This document shows, piece by piece, positions 1 through 7,193 of a stretch of 30,931 nt of DNA (the first letter of the stretch is position 1; each line of letters opens with the position of its first letter). Location of the stretch: positions 1-30,931 of IMG/VR virus record IMGVR_UViG_3300033996_000459. The stretch is one strand, 5' to 3'. Source of the DNA: a virus. Below the pieces are notes generated by a model. The model had not been told where the DNA came from and made no database searches. It saw nothing but the letters and a program-made list of their open reading frames with translations. The position numbers and the translations under genes were made by a program.

Positions 1-126
1 ATTAATTTTCGTTTCATTTGGTGGCAAGCTATGGCGATACTTCCGCTTCCTAAATGGGTATCTAAAATCAAATCCCCTTCACTTGTGTAGTTATCTAAAA
101 CCCATCTGTATAATTTAACTGGTTTT
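1..126. repeat. Left copy of the contig terminal direct repeat
   Basis: Bases 1-126 are identical to 30803-30928. The repeat lies inside the methyltransferase coding sequence and has no att-site or transposon character. The simplest reading is assembler overlap of a circular, or circularly permuted and terminally redundant, genome of about 30,802 bp. After position 126 the two copies differ for the three bases that remain at the right end (tgt here, aga there), probably read error or strain variation at a contig tip. Confidence 0.95.
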
Positions 127-611
127 TGTGTTGGGTGTATTTTACCGCCTTCTTCTACCATTGCAGAATAGTGTTTGAATATTCGTAAGTTTTTACCTTT
201 TCGCACCCAAGCAAGCTCGCCTTCAGCAAAACTTAAGTTTGGGTTTTTTTTATCCCACAAAAGCCAATGAGGTGTAGGCGGTAAATGTTCAGTAAAATAA
301 TTGCCACCCCACACAATTTGATTTTCAGATACCCTAAATAGTTCGGCAAAATACTCCTCTGTTGGTATTGCACTATCCCAATCCTTATCCTTGCTAAATT
401 TGTGCTTACCGCTTCCCATTGTCATTTTGCCTGCATTTATCCCGTAAGGCGGGTCAACAATTGCCACCTTAAAGTGATTATCTCCATAGCTTCGTAAGGC
501 TTGCAAACTATCCCCGTGTATCAATTCAATTCCGTTCTTTGAAACCGCACCAGCACATAACACGGGTTTTGCGTCATTGGGGGTTTCGTTTTTCAAATCA
601 AGTTCTGTCAT
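1..611 (-). CDS. DNA adenine methyltransferase, beta-type (N-terminal and central part; continues at 30802-30721)
   Basis: Likely transfers a methyl group from SAM to adenine N6 in phage DNA. Joined across the circular junction, the gene is 230 codons plus stop. Motif IV DPPYG is at residues 53-57, a TQKP stretch at 161-164, and the SAM-binding motif DTHLGSGS at 184-191; motif IV preceding motif I is the beta-class order. The start chosen is the ATG at 611-609, the only ATG ahead of the conserved core. Residues 1-18 are encoded by the attC-like site at 547-690, so the leader is not part of the enzyme fold. The gene follows the exonuclease in the same direction, about 70 bp after its stop, and looks like cargo of a cassette. 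Target specificity cannot be read from sequence. Protection from host restriction is the likely role, by inference. Confidence 0.9.
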   Translation of the reverse strand, partial: MTELDLKNETPNDAKPVLCAGAVSKNGIELIHGDSLQALRSYGDNHFKVAIVDPPYGINAGKMTMGSGKHKFSKDKDWDSAIPTEEYFAELFRVSENQIVWGGNYFTEHLPPTPHWLLWDKKNPNLSFAEGELAWVRKGKNLRIFKHYSAMVEEGGKIHPTQKPVKLYRWVLDNYTSEGDLILDTHLGSGSIAIACHQMKRKL

Positions 612-690
612 ATAATTAAATTTAGTTTTTCAAATGAGCTTTAGTGCTGGAAATCCCCAACGAACGCAAAGCCCGAAACCGTTAGCGCAC
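547..690. repeat. attC-like imperfect palindrome A
   Basis: The left arm on the plus strand (553-587) runs GCACATAAC, six bases, TTTGCGTCA, TTGGGG, GTTTC. The right arm read on the minus strand (688-650) runs GCGCTAAC, ten bases, TTTGCGTTCG, TTGGGG, ATTTC. The arms are near-perfect inverted copies with one extra base in the inner arm and an unpaired asymmetric spacer, the layout of an integron attC site (R''-spacer-L'' loop L'-spacer-R'). The loop (588-649) contains the methyltransferase ATG. The outer right box GTTAGCG overlaps the exonuclease stop codon. Site B has the same 6/10-base asymmetry. Confidence 0.6.
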
Positions 691-1539
691 ATACCCGCTC
701 ATCAACTCATCAAAGTAATTCCGTGCAAGTGTAACGTGTTCTTTTACCTTTTCGCGGTCGGATTCTGTGAGGTCAACTCGGAACGTCTTAACACGCGCCC
801 AATCTGGTAAGTGGTCGAAGTTGTGCATTTCGCGCACTTGTTCAATAAACGATTCATCGGGTTGTCCTTCGTTACCTGATTCCTTCCAAAGTTTCCACGC
901 TTCATTAACAATCAGTTGTTCAGGTGTGTTTTCAATCGAAAAACAAACGTACCAATGATCAAACCCCGACATCATTGCGTATCTTTTCGCCTGCCATTCG
1001 TAACGGTTAAACGAACTTTTCGCAGCCTCTTTTAAGTCCTTTGCGAATAACGGAAATGTGTCATCTGAAAAGCTGCACTTTGCATCGAATCCGAAACGTG
1101 CGTTCGTGTAGATTGCATCCGGGTGACCGTATCCGTATTGGTCACTCAATTCAATGCCTAACTTGTTAGCATTTAGCGGTGCATTCCATCCGTTGACCTT
1201 TGCGATTCGTGCCAAAGCCATATTTTCAAGTTGCTTTCCTTTCTCAACGTACTTATTCGATAGGTGCATTTTTGAAGTGCCACGAACTTCCGAATTGAAA
1301 TAATCCTTTACAAGCGTTTTTGCAGTTTCTGATAGTTCGGGCAGTGCATCGCGTTTAGCCACCAATCGGTCACGCTCATTCGCTTGATTTTCGGTCAGCT
1401 TAATCTTTGTCATGTAGTCACGAAGAGTTATCTCCTGCTTTTCCGTGAGGCTGTTCTTTGTGAGCGAACCCATTAAATCTCCGAAGTTGTAGGTACGGAA
1501 CATCAAGTCCGCACCTTTGATATCTGTATTGTGTGTCAT
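682..1539 (-). CDS. Lambda-exonuclease/YqaJ-like recombination nuclease
   Basis: A PD-(D/E)xK family nuclease of the viral recombinase type. It should resect double-stranded DNA ends to give the single strands that the adjacent RecT protein anneals. The catalytic stretch is visible: GHPD with Asp near residue 141, FDAK with Asp 152 and Lys 154, and downstream a Tyr/Gln-rich helix (YEWQAKRYAMMSG) typical of lambda Exo/YqaJ. I chose the ATG at 1539 rather than an in-frame TTG nine bases upstream, because the ATG lies one base after the recT stop. The length (285 aa) is ordinary for the family. Its stop codon is embedded in the outer box of attC-like site A, so the cassette array is inserted exactly at the end of this gene. 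Confidence 0.85.
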   Translation of the reverse strand: MTHNTDIKGADLMFRTYNFGDLMGSLTKNSLTEKQEITLRDYMTKIKLTENQANERDRLVAKRDALPELSETAKTLVKDYFNSEVRGTSKMHLSNKYVEKGKQLENMALARIAKVNGWNAPLNANKLGIELSDQYGYGHPDAIYTNARFGFDAKCSFSDDTFPLFAKDLKEAAKSSFNRYEWQAKRYAMMSGFDHWYVCFSIENTPEQLIVNEAWKLWKESGNEGQPDESFIEQVREMHNFDHLPDWARVKTFRVDLTESDREKVKEHVTLARNYFDELMSGYVR

Positions 1540-1540
1540 C

Positions 1541-2362
1541 CTATCCAAATTTAATTAGTTGTTCATCCGTTACCGTGTACGTGGTTTGAATCTGTGTAAG
1601 CGTTGCGCCTTGTTCGATTAATGCAGCTACTTGTTCATCCGTAATTGTTGGTAACTGTTCTGCATTCGGCTCGCTTGCATCGATGTACTCCACATCTAGC
1701 GTTTCAGCATCTTTAATCACCGCTTGGTCTGCGATTGTTGCCGTCTGCATTTCGATTGACAAGATACCCCACTTTGAAAGCGTATTCTTTAGCACTGTCT
1801 TTTTCGCCATTGCTACTGGATCACTTTTCCAAACACCACCACCGTAAGTCTTACTAAATCTCTTTGCGTGTTTCTCAACGTCTGCAACTGACCAATAGGA
1901 AGTTTTCTCAAAGCCGTTCAATAGTTTGAAATAAGCAACGTACCCAACGATTTTACCACTCGGTTCTTGAGTGAAGTCTGCATCTAGTTCCTCAGTCAAT
2001 CGGTTAAATGACTTGAATTGATTCTCGTAAACCTCAACAACGTTGATTGCCTTGTATTGCCCTGTGCGATTTGCAAGCTGCACAAGTCCTTTCCACCCAA
2101 TTTGAAACTGTGCCTGACCTCCGTATGGAACAATCCACGCAAAGCCTAATGAATTGTTAATAGGCAAATCTAAAGTGGCTGCAACCGCTGCGCAATTATA
2201 CACGCTTTCTGGCGTTGCTTTCTGCAATAGGTTGTTATTATTCACAACTTGCAGAACAGACGTTACAAATCCGTTTGCCTTTTTACCAAGCAGTTCCTCG
2301 AACTTGCTTTTTACCGCATCCTTTGCGAAGAATTGCTTTACTGTAATCTGATTTTGACTCAT
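1541..2362 (-). CDS. recT: RecT single-strand annealing protein
   Basis: A RecT/Redbeta-type recombinase that anneals complementary single strands during phage recombination and replication. The 273-aa protein carries the family's recognisable core: the N-terminal ATPESVYNCAAVAATLDLPIN segment (around residues 49-70), FQIGWKGLVQLANRTGQY (around 87-104) and a Lys/Trp-rich segment near residues 170-190 (GVWKSDPVAMAKKTVLKNTL). The variable, acidic C-terminus is typical. It is the first gene of a two-gene module with the exonuclease, whose ATG starts one base past this stop. A TAnnTTTG box and the shared upstream repeat at 2384-2453 probably drive it. Confidence 0.93.
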   Translation of the reverse strand: MSQNQITVKQFFAKDAVKSKFEELLGKKANGFVTSVLQVVNNNNLLQKATPESVYNCAAVAATLDLPINNSLGFAWIVPYGGQAQFQIGWKGLVQLANRTGQYKAINVVEVYENQFKSFNRLTEELDADFTQEPSGKIVGYVAYFKLLNGFEKTSYWSVADVEKHAKRFSKTYGGGVWKSDPVAMAKKTVLKNTLSKWGILSIEMQTATIADQAVIKDAETLDVEYIDASEPNAEQLPTITDEQVAALIEQGATLTQIQTTYTVTDEQLIKFG

Positions 2363-2383
2363 AGTTATTTGTTTTTATTTCCT

Positions 2384-2453
2384 CAAATTTACTCATTTCC
2401 CCACGTTCATGGCTCTATATTGTGATGAACGGTTGATAGGTCGGATGAGTGGT
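2384..2453 (-). promoter_or_regulatory. Promoter of the recT/exonuclease operon with shared upstream direct repeat
   Basis: The -7-like box TAAATTTG occupies 2391-2384 on the minus strand. No TTG lies 17-21 bases upstream of it. Instead, ACCGTTCATCACA occupies 2433-2421 and ACCACTCATC occupies 2453-2444, the two repeats starting 20 bp apart. The same arrangement is found at 5826-5874 and 9111-9179. The upstream repeat abuts the stop codon of the 118-aa gene. Confidence 0.6.
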
Positions 2454-2809
2454 TATTTCCCAAATTCAGCCTCGTAATTTCGCACCACTCTACGCAATTG
2501 CTCATTCACTTGCAATTGAACAATTAACTTGCCTTCCAAATCCATTGCACGACTGCGAGCAACTTCTAATTCACGTTGCAATTCTTCGTACTGATTGTAG
2601 GTTAACGCTAAATTTTCAATTTCGTGCGTACAGGTTTGCACAAAAGAATGGCTATTTTTTGCTTCTGCTTGCTTTCTAAGCGACTTTAACCAAAGAATGG
2701 TACTTGCTATTGACCGCTTGCCTATTAGTTGCTCTAATCGCTTTATTTGCTCTTTCCTTACTTCGTCACTACAATTGCGAAGTACTTCTGCTTTGCTTGC
2801 TTCAAACAT
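2453..2809 (-). CDS. Coiled-coil protein of unknown function in the replication module
   Basis: A 118-aa charged protein without a recognised domain. The N-terminal half is Lys/Arg-rich, with several basic helices (residues 15-50). The C-terminal half, from about residue 65, has heptad-like spacing of Leu/Ala (YEELQRELEVARSRAMDLEGKL and onward) that predicts a coiled coil. It starts 10 bp after the stop of the DnaB-like helicase gene and so belongs to that operon. A DNA-binding or scaffolding accessory role in replication is possible from position alone. The stop codon abuts the regulatory repeat of the next promoter. Confidence 0.7.
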   Translation of the reverse strand: MFEASKAEVLRNCSDEVRKEQIKRLEQLIGKRSIASTILWLKSLRKQAEAKNSHSFVQTCTHEIENLALTYNQYEELQRELEVARSRAMDLEGKLIVQLQVNEQLRRVVRNYEAEFGK

Positions 2810-2819
2810 AATTTAATTT

Positions 2820-3863
2820 TTAAAATGGACAATCTATTTTTACTTCAGTATCAAAATCCGTATTTGGCTTGATATTTTCGTTGCTAATGAGTGGGTCTTG
2901 AACTGTTTTTATTTCAATCTTAGTCTGTTTATTTTTTGAGTAGTCAAATTTACGGTTTGCGTATCTTCTTTCTTGAGTGAATTTATCCTCTACGTAGTAT
3001 TGATATTTTTCGGTATCTAGAAACATTGTGTAAATTCCAACCTTTGCAGTTCCTTTTGGCTTTGCTTTAGCAATGCGTAGTTGTATTTGATTCTCTTTGT
3101 AAGGATATCCTTTCTCATCGCTTAAACCGAAAGGAGGTCTCCAAGGAATTACAACTGTTAAACCTTTCCTAAACCAAACCTGACCCCCTGCGAAATCTCT
3201 AGCTGTTGGCATTGGGTAGAAAATAACACCGTCTTTGTTTATTGGTGCTTGATCTCGAACGTGATTAAGTATGCAGTTGTGCCTACCTGTTTTTCTTGCG
3301 TTTTTTCGCACCATACCAAGTATACGTGAAAGGTATTTATCTTCCCTGCCTAAGTCTGACGGCTCAAACTTTTCTGTCAATTCGTTCCAAGGGTCGATTG
3401 TAGTTGTGTGAATACGAATCTTTTCTTTTTTCTCAATCTCATCTACCAAATTGTAAAATCCATCTACGGTTAATTCCTCGTCAATAGGGTCTACAACAAA
3501 AAAATGACCGTCAATAAAATACTCTGCTTGCGCACGCTCGCTTTCAGTCATGGCATTTTCACCTTTTACGAATGGTTTACCAATGTATTTGTGGCAAAGT
3601 TCTGAATAAATATCCTTTGCATCTCCTGTCTCTGGTGAAAATACTACATGATTCCAACCGTGCAAGCAAGAAAGGTTAATAAGAATCTCAAACCACCATT
3701 CTGTTTTTCCACTTGCGGGTGCTGCTGCAATGTAAGTAGTGCATCCTTCTTTGATTGTAAGTGGCAAATCTTCCCATGACCAACCAACTGACTTTCCACG
3801 AACGACACCGTTGTTTCGTAACGAATCTAATTCGCTCTTAACGTCTCCTAGTCGCTTGTACAT
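2820..3863 (-). CDS. DnaB-like replicative helicase (RecA-fold ATPase)
   Basis: A 347-aa RecA-like ATPase corresponding to the C-terminal motor of DnaB, without the usual N-terminal DnaG-interacting domain. Walker A is APASGKT at residues 48-54, followed by a DnaB-like helix. The Walker B Asp is D157 in IHTTTIDPWNEL. An arginine/histidine-containing stretch (CILNHVRDQAP) follows near 197-207, and a long positively charged linker precedes the C-terminus. It overlaps the preceding DUF6291-like gene by one base (TAATG), so the two are probably translationally coupled. That pairing suggests a loader/helicase couple for phage replication. A single-domain recombination ATPase of the RecA/Sak4 type is the alternative, but Sak4 proteins are shorter and an annealing protein is already present. 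Confidence 0.78.
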   Translation of the reverse strand: MYKRLGDVKSELDSLRNNGVVRGKSVGWSWEDLPLTIKEGCTTYIAAAPASGKTEWWFEILINLSCLHGWNHVVFSPETGDAKDIYSELCHKYIGKPFVKGENAMTESERAQAEYFIDGHFFVVDPIDEELTVDGFYNLVDEIEKKEKIRIHTTTIDPWNELTEKFEPSDLGREDKYLSRILGMVRKNARKTGRHNCILNHVRDQAPINKDGVIFYPMPTARDFAGGQVWFRKGLTVVIPWRPPFGLSDEKGYPYKENQIQLRIAKAKPKGTAKVGIYTMFLDTEKYQYYVEDKFTQERRYANRKFDYSKNKQTKIEIKTVQDPLISNENIKPNTDFDTEVKIDCPF

Positions 3864-4555
3864 TAGTAGTCACAGATTCTTGGTTCAACATAAACACGTT
3901 CATTATTCACGTCAGACTTTCCAATATACATTTCCAACTTGTCGGCACGTGAAATAAATTCTGGTGTGGCGTGTCTAAACTGCGTTTCTATGTGGTATTT
4001 TTCTTTTGCTATGTTCTCAACAGCTTTTTGAAAGTCATGCTTTGTATAGCCTTCTTTTAGCCTAGCCTTTATTTTAGCCTTTATAGTATCGTTTATCTTT
4101 TTGTGATTCTTTCCTAATGTCTGATTGAAGAAAATTAAAAACTTTTCAAAATCAAAATCAATAGCCGACTTCGTAGAAGTTGGAAGTATAGTATTATTAT
4201 TAACACTTACACTAACACTATCACTTACGCCTTTTTTTGGGTTTGTTTCGGTTTCTGAAAAACCCACTGGGTTATTTTGGTTTTGTTCGGTTTCGTTCGG
4301 TTTCTTTGGTCTTCCACCTCTTTGACCGTTTTCCTTGTTTCTTTCTTGTTGTTTTTCCCATGCTTCCAAGTCACGTTTAAGTGTCTGTTTTATAGGGTTA
4401 AACAATAGTTCAGTTAACCTGTCACTTTCAGGATTTAGGTCATTCACGTAGCTAAAAAAATGCTTAATCAAACGCCCAGCTTCTTCGTCTGTTAATGGAT
4501 TAAAAGTGCTTATCCAATCGGTATAAACAATTACTTTTTTCTTACCTGTTGCCAT
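3863..4555 (-). CDS. Primosome/replisome-organiser-like protein with DUF6291-type N-terminus
   Basis: The first ~60 residues (YTDWISTFNPLTDEEAGRLIKHFFSYVND) match the DUF6291-type domain of Bacteroidetes phages and mobile elements. A low-complexity Asn/Ser/Thr/Lys-rich linker follows (about residues 75-130). The C-terminal ~90 residues end with RHATPEFISRADKLEMY, a motif I associate with phage replisome organisers. I used the ATG at 4555. The reading frame is open to a TTG at 4606, but the domain starts right after the ATG. Directly upstream of the DnaB-like gene, it could load the helicase or bind the origin; this is inferred from position and domain pairing. Confidence 0.68.
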   Translation of the reverse strand: MATGKKKVIVYTDWISTFNPLTDEEAGRLIKHFFSYVNDLNPESDRLTELLFNPIKQTLKRDLEAWEKQQERNKENGQRGGRPKKPNETEQNQNNPVGFSETETNPKKGVSDSVSVSVNNNTILPTSTKSAIDFDFEKFLIFFNQTLGKNHKKINDTIKAKIKARLKEGYTKHDFQKAVENIAKEKYHIETQFRHATPEFISRADKLEMYIGKSDVNNERVYVEPRICDY

Positions 4556-4668
4556 TAGTCGTAATTTGTTAAATGAGTGAAGCCCTGTTCGAGTAGCCAC
4601 GACCAAACGGCATTCCCAAACAAGGCTTCTAATAATTTCTTTTCAGTAATTGGTCGTTACTTGAATTG

Positions 4669-4696
4669 CAAATATACTAAAAAATCTGAATATCAA
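4669..4696 (-). promoter_or_regulatory. Bacteroidetes-type promoter for the helicase operon
   Basis: Read on the minus strand there is TTG (4696-4694), 17 bases, then TATATTTG (4676-4669), fitting the TTG/TAnnTTTG consensus of Flavobacterium promoters. It overlaps the last codons of the RusA gene and would start a transcript about 105 bases ahead of the ATG at 4555. Confidence 0.6.
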
Positions 4697-4994
4697 TAAA
4701 CTCGTTTCCTTTTTGTACGATTTCTTTTGTTAACACTATCTTGTTAATGTAGCGATCGTCAATGCCGTACTTTTTAACGATGCAATCAATCGTTTGTTTT
4801 GTGGCGTTGTCTAGGTCGCTCAACTTTGAACTGAACCCGAAGTGAAGATGTACCTCTGAAATGCTTTCTAAAGTCACGTTAGGTAGTAATAAAAGCATAT
4901 CACGCTGAAACTTTACATAGGCAGGGGTTTTAAACCTTTTTCCCTGCCATGCTTGGTTAACTGATAGCGGTTTAATCGGTAGCCTCGCTTTCAT
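4677..4994 (-). CDS. rusA: RusA-type Holliday junction resolvase
   Basis: A 105-aa RusA-family endonuclease, which as a dimer cleaves four-way junctions made during recombination and replication. The signature is SDLDNATKQTIDCIVKKYGIDD at about residues 59-80. It contains the metal-binding Asp cluster (D60, D62, D70, D79/D80) and ends with the typical RYINKIVLTKE segment. The N-terminal LPIKPLSVNQAW motif also matches the family. The length is normal. It overlaps the methyltransferase gene upstream by 23 bp and is the last gene of that two-gene operon. Confidence 0.92.
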   Translation of the reverse strand: MKARLPIKPLSVNQAWQGKRFKTPAYVKFQRDMLLLLPNVTLESISEVHLHFGFSSKLSDLDNATKQTIDCIVKKYGIDDRYINKIVLTKEIVQKGNEFIDIQIF

Positions 4995-5808
4995 CTATTG
5001 AATCAAATAATAATGCGCCTTGCTTTTTAATTTCAGTCGGACTATATCCAAGTTCTGATACTTCTTTTTTAATTGTCAAAGCCGTGTTTATCAAATCTGT
5101 TGCAGCAGAATGAAATTCTTTTTTAATCTCAAACCCATAAGCCTTTCTATTAAGTTCAATAGCCGCTAAAAGAGTAGATCCACTACCCGCACAAGGATCT
5201 ATTACAACATCACCTTCATCTGTAAAAATTTCTATTAACTTTTTCAGCAAATCTATTGGTTTCTGAGTAGGGTGTATTTTTGGTGTTTTGGTGTCTTTAG
5301 TCCAATCAATGCAGTTAAAAATCATTTTGCCTTTATTATTAAATTTGGGTAGTTTTTCTCGATAAAACAAAATGCCATATTCACAATTCCCCACAATCTT
5401 CATGTTAGCCTTTAGTACTTGAGCTGAAAAATTCTTTCTAAAAACTAGGTTGATATAATTGTTTAAACCATATCTTTTTGCAAGTTCTATAAGTTGAAAT
5501 TGTTGTTCAAACTCACAAAACACAATCATGCATGGAGCTTGTCCTTTCTCTTTTGGTTCTTTCTTTAGCATTGTGCTGCAAAAGTGCATAAATTCAGCTG
5601 GTCTAAAATCTTTATCCGTATCAAAAAACTCTTTTCCAGCTAATGCGCTTTCACCATTTTTATTATCTCCACCCTCATACCAACTAGGATTTGAGGCATA
5701 AGCATTATTTCCAAGATTGTAAGGTATATCAGCAATAATAAGCTGAGCTTTTGGTATTTGATACGTTTTAAAATTTTGGAAATGATCTCTGTAAAGTTCC
5801 GCTTTCAT
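4972..5808 (-). CDS. Site-specific DNA methyltransferase (N6-adenine or N4-cytosine, beta-type)
   Basis: A 278-aa SAM-dependent DNA methyltransferase. Motif IV is DIPYNLG at residues 27-33, a DPPY variant in which Ile replaces the first Pro. IHPTQKPIDLL follows, and the SAM-binding motif DPCAGSGS is at 204-211, giving beta-type order. The C-terminal ~45 residues are a Lys/Glu-rich tail outside the catalytic fold. It is unrelated in detail to the cassette methyltransferase at the contig junction, so the phage has two. It heads a two-gene operon with RusA under a promoter carrying the shared upstream repeat. Modification of phage DNA against host restriction is the likely role. Confidence 0.9.
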   Translation of the reverse strand: MKAELYRDHFQNFKTYQIPKAQLIIADIPYNLGNNAYASNPSWYEGGDNKNGESALAGKEFFDTDKDFRPAEFMHFCSTMLKKEPKEKGQAPCMIVFCEFEQQFQLIELAKRYGLNNYINLVFRKNFSAQVLKANMKIVGNCEYGILFYREKLPKFNNKGKMIFNCIDWTKDTKTPKIHPTQKPIDLLKKLIEIFTDEGDVVIDPCAGSGSTLLAAIELNRKAYGFEIKKEFHSAATDLINTALTIKKEVSELGYSPTEIKKQGALLFDSIDESEATD

Positions 5809-5825
5809 AGTTATCTTTTTTTTAT

Positions 5826-5874
5826 CAAAGTTAGTGTAACGTTTCGTTACTGGTTGTTAAATGTGATGAACGGT
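5826..5874 (-). promoter_or_regulatory. Promoter of the methyltransferase/rusA operon with shared upstream repeat
   Basis: The -7-like box TAACTTTG lies at 5833-5826 on the minus strand, 17 bp before the ATG. ACCGTTCATCACA occupies 5874-5862, with 28 bases between it and the box. No TTG is found at -33. A weak second half-site (ACCGATGAAC, 6/10) sits exactly 20 bp further upstream at 5894-5885, inside the end of the preceding gene. Confidence 0.6.
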
Positions 5875-5876
5875 TT

Positions 5877-6128
5877 TTATTCCTGTTCATCGGTTTGTTC
5901 TGTGAAGTTTTCATTGATCCATTGCCTGAACGCTCGTTGAATGTTCACCTGTTGCTCATGAACTTGAGATTCCGTTCCTTTCAAAATCCATTCATCAAAT
6001 GAGCGTATTTCCGCGATGATTCTGTTTGCTCGTTTCTTAGCCTCAAAGCGAAGTTCTGCATCTTCCAAGAAGTCAGCAACCACGGGACCAAGTGCCACGG
6101 CTGCGAGTAATTTACCGTTGTTTGTCAT
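5877..6128 (-). CDS. Small helical protein, unknown function (early operon)
   Basis: An 83-aa protein with an Ala/Val-rich first 20 residues and a strongly charged helical remainder (EDAELRFEAKKRANRIIAEIRSFDEW). No family recognised. It starts at the end of the 60-aa gene before it with a one-base overlap and is the last gene of the early operon. Its stop lies next to the regulatory repeat that controls the methyltransferase operon. Confidence 0.65.
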   Translation of the reverse strand: MTNNGKLLAAVALGPVVADFLEDAELRFEAKKRANRIIAEIRSFDEWILKGTESQVHEQQVNIQRAFRQWINENFTEQTDEQE

Positions 6129-6310
6129 TAGAATAGTTTTAGTTGATAATCGACATTTTCAAGCGAGAAAGGGAGCGTAGCATTCTTTACAATCTCAATG
6201 TGATGACAGCATATCGTAGCTTCAAATCGTTTGCCATTTTCCTCGCAAAGTACGTCCATCATTGGGAAGTCAAATGTGTGGTACACATCGCTTATTATCT
6301 CGATTATCAT
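6128..6310 (-). CDS. 60-aa protein of unknown function (early operon)
   Basis: A short acidic ORF (MIIEIISDVYHTFDFPMMDV at its start) with two adjacent Cys and two adjacent His (TICCHHIEIV) near the middle. The pair could bind a metal, but no known zinc motif is complete. It overlaps the preceding HTH-like gene by a few bases and touches the next gene, so it fits the coupled early operon. Function unknown. Confidence 0.6.
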   Translation of the reverse strand: MIIEIISDVYHTFDFPMMDVLCEENGKRFEATICCHHIEIVKNATLPFSLENVDYQLKLF

Positions 6311-6567
6311 AGTTTTGATTTGTACACCTCGCAGAAGTTCCCATCGATGAAGTCAACGCGGTGTGTGTAGTTTGCTAATTTCAGCACGTGATTAATGTGT
6401 TCTAAGTCGATTCCTGCCTGATTCATTGCACGTGAATAAAGGTTGTTGTAATCCTCATTATGCACCCGGCACAATTCCGCAAAATCAATCCCCTTTCTGG
6501 ATAGCATGATTAGTAGATAATTTCGCACCCTTCTTTTTAGTGATTCGTCTGTGATTCTCCCTTGCAT
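6307..6567 (-). CDS. Small HTH-like protein, copy 2 of a paralogous pair
   Basis: An 86-aa protein whose central segment (FAELCRVHNEDYNNLYSRAM) aligns with the neighbouring 74-aa protein (LKDFCAKHDMNYNTVYQKLS). Both have Cys, His and the (D/N)YN-x-(L/V)Y core at the same spacing, followed by I(D/N) and a Leu/Val helix. The pattern resembles a minimal helix-turn-helix and suggests tandem duplication. The gene overlaps its paralogue by 31 bp. A DNA-binding regulatory role is inferred. If so, the conserved repeats ahead of three operons are plausible targets. Confidence 0.62.
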   Translation of the reverse strand: MQGRITDESLKRRVRNYLLIMLSRKGIDFAELCRVHNEDYNNLYSRAMNQAGIDLEHINHVLKLANYTHRVDFIDGNFCEVYKSKL

Positions 6568-6761
6568 ATTATGATTTTTAGCCGTTTGTTCTGGTCAACT
6601 AATTGTATCAACTCATTCATCTCGTCAATGTTTATATTGTAGCGTGACAGCTTTTGATAGACCGTGTTGTAGTTCATGTCATGTTTCGCGCAAAAGTCCT
6701 TCAGATTCGTTCCGTTGTCATTCAGCAACCGCATGAACTCGCGCAATAGTTGTTTTTTCAT
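6537..6761 (-). CDS. Small HTH-like protein, copy 1 of a paralogous pair
   Basis: A 74-aa protein starting at the ATG at 6761, which overlaps the stop of the upstream gene as ATGA. The frame is open further upstream, but nothing there looks coding. Residues 1-12 are a basic amphipathic helix, then GTNLKDFCAKHDMNYNTVYQKLSRY has the look of a helix-turn-helix, followed by an acidic helix and a Lys/Arg-rich end. Related to the gene after it. It is a candidate phage regulator, with no named family assigned. Confidence 0.62.
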   Translation of the reverse strand: MKKQLLREFMRLLNDNGTNLKDFCAKHDMNYNTVYQKLSRYNINIDEMNELIQLVDQNKRLKIIICKGESQTNH

Positions 6762-7000
6762 TTGCTTAGTATTAAAATGGTTTGTTTTTGGCCACGAAGT
6801 CCAACACAATGAACTACATCTTGTTTCATTTCGATTTTAATAATCTCATCAAACAGATCAGCAGAAACATTCTTATTCGTTCCAACCCCGTTTTTCGGGA
6901 TGTACTTTACGTTTGTGTATTCGCTCAACCAAGTAGGCATAAACACCGTTGGTTTAATGTTTCGCATTGCGTTTAGTTTGTCAATCGTTTCCGTTCTCAT
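6758..7000 (-). CDS. 80-aa protein of unknown function (early operon)
   Basis: Starts at the ATG at 7000 (MRTETIDKLNAMRN), overlapping the preceding gene by about 20 bp. The centre (PTWLSEYTNVKYIPKNGVGTN) and the C-terminal end (VVHCVGLRGQKQTILILSK) suggest a small beta-containing fold. No family recognised. Its stop is shared with the start of the first HTH-like gene as ATGA, so the two are coupled. Confidence 0.6.
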   Translation of the reverse strand: MRTETIDKLNAMRNIKPTVFMPTWLSEYTNVKYIPKNGVGTNKNVSADLFDEIIKIEMKQDVVHCVGLRGQKQTILILSK

Positions 7001-7193
7001 TTCGCTTTTCAATTACTTGTTCAACATCGTGGATAGATTCGGGTATTAGGTTTTCGTAAATGATGCTATCGCGCATCGTTTCAACACCGCTATCAAATCC
7101 TAAATCATATCCGTTATTATGTCCCGCTACGTAGAACATACCACACGCACCAATCATTGCGAAGAGGTAAATAAGTTGTTTAAATCGTTTCAT
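6981..7193 (-). CDS. Single-pass membrane-anchored small protein
   Basis: A 70-aa protein with a basic N-terminus (MKRFKQ) and one hydrophobic segment at about residues 7-24, then a Gly/Asp-rich and acidic soluble tail (NNGYDLGFDSGVE). The topology fits an inner-membrane anchor with a periplasmic tail. It overlaps the preceding gene by 14 bp. A role at the host membrane during early infection, such as exclusion, is possible, but nothing specific supports it. Confidence 0.6.
   Translation of the reverse strand: MKRFKQLIYLFAMIGACGMFYVAGHNNGYDLGFDSGVETMRDSIIYENLIPESIHDVEQVIEKRNENGND

Noticed and set aside
1-126. The 126-bp terminal direct repeat as a long terminal repeat or phage att site
   Set aside because: It lies wholly within the methyltransferase coding sequence and the reading frame continues through the join, so it is best explained as contig overlap of a circular genome.
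547-690. Palindromes A, B and C as ordinary rho-independent terminators
   Set aside because: A and B have long loops (60-70 bases) containing start codons and no T tract. The matching of ends between neighbouring sites is not explained by termination. Site C alone could act as a hairpin terminator, but it too lacks a T tract.
3863-4606. Start of the primosome-like gene at 4606
   Set aside because: That codon is TTG and the first 17 residues are unlike the family. The ATG at 4555 is followed directly by the conserved domain.
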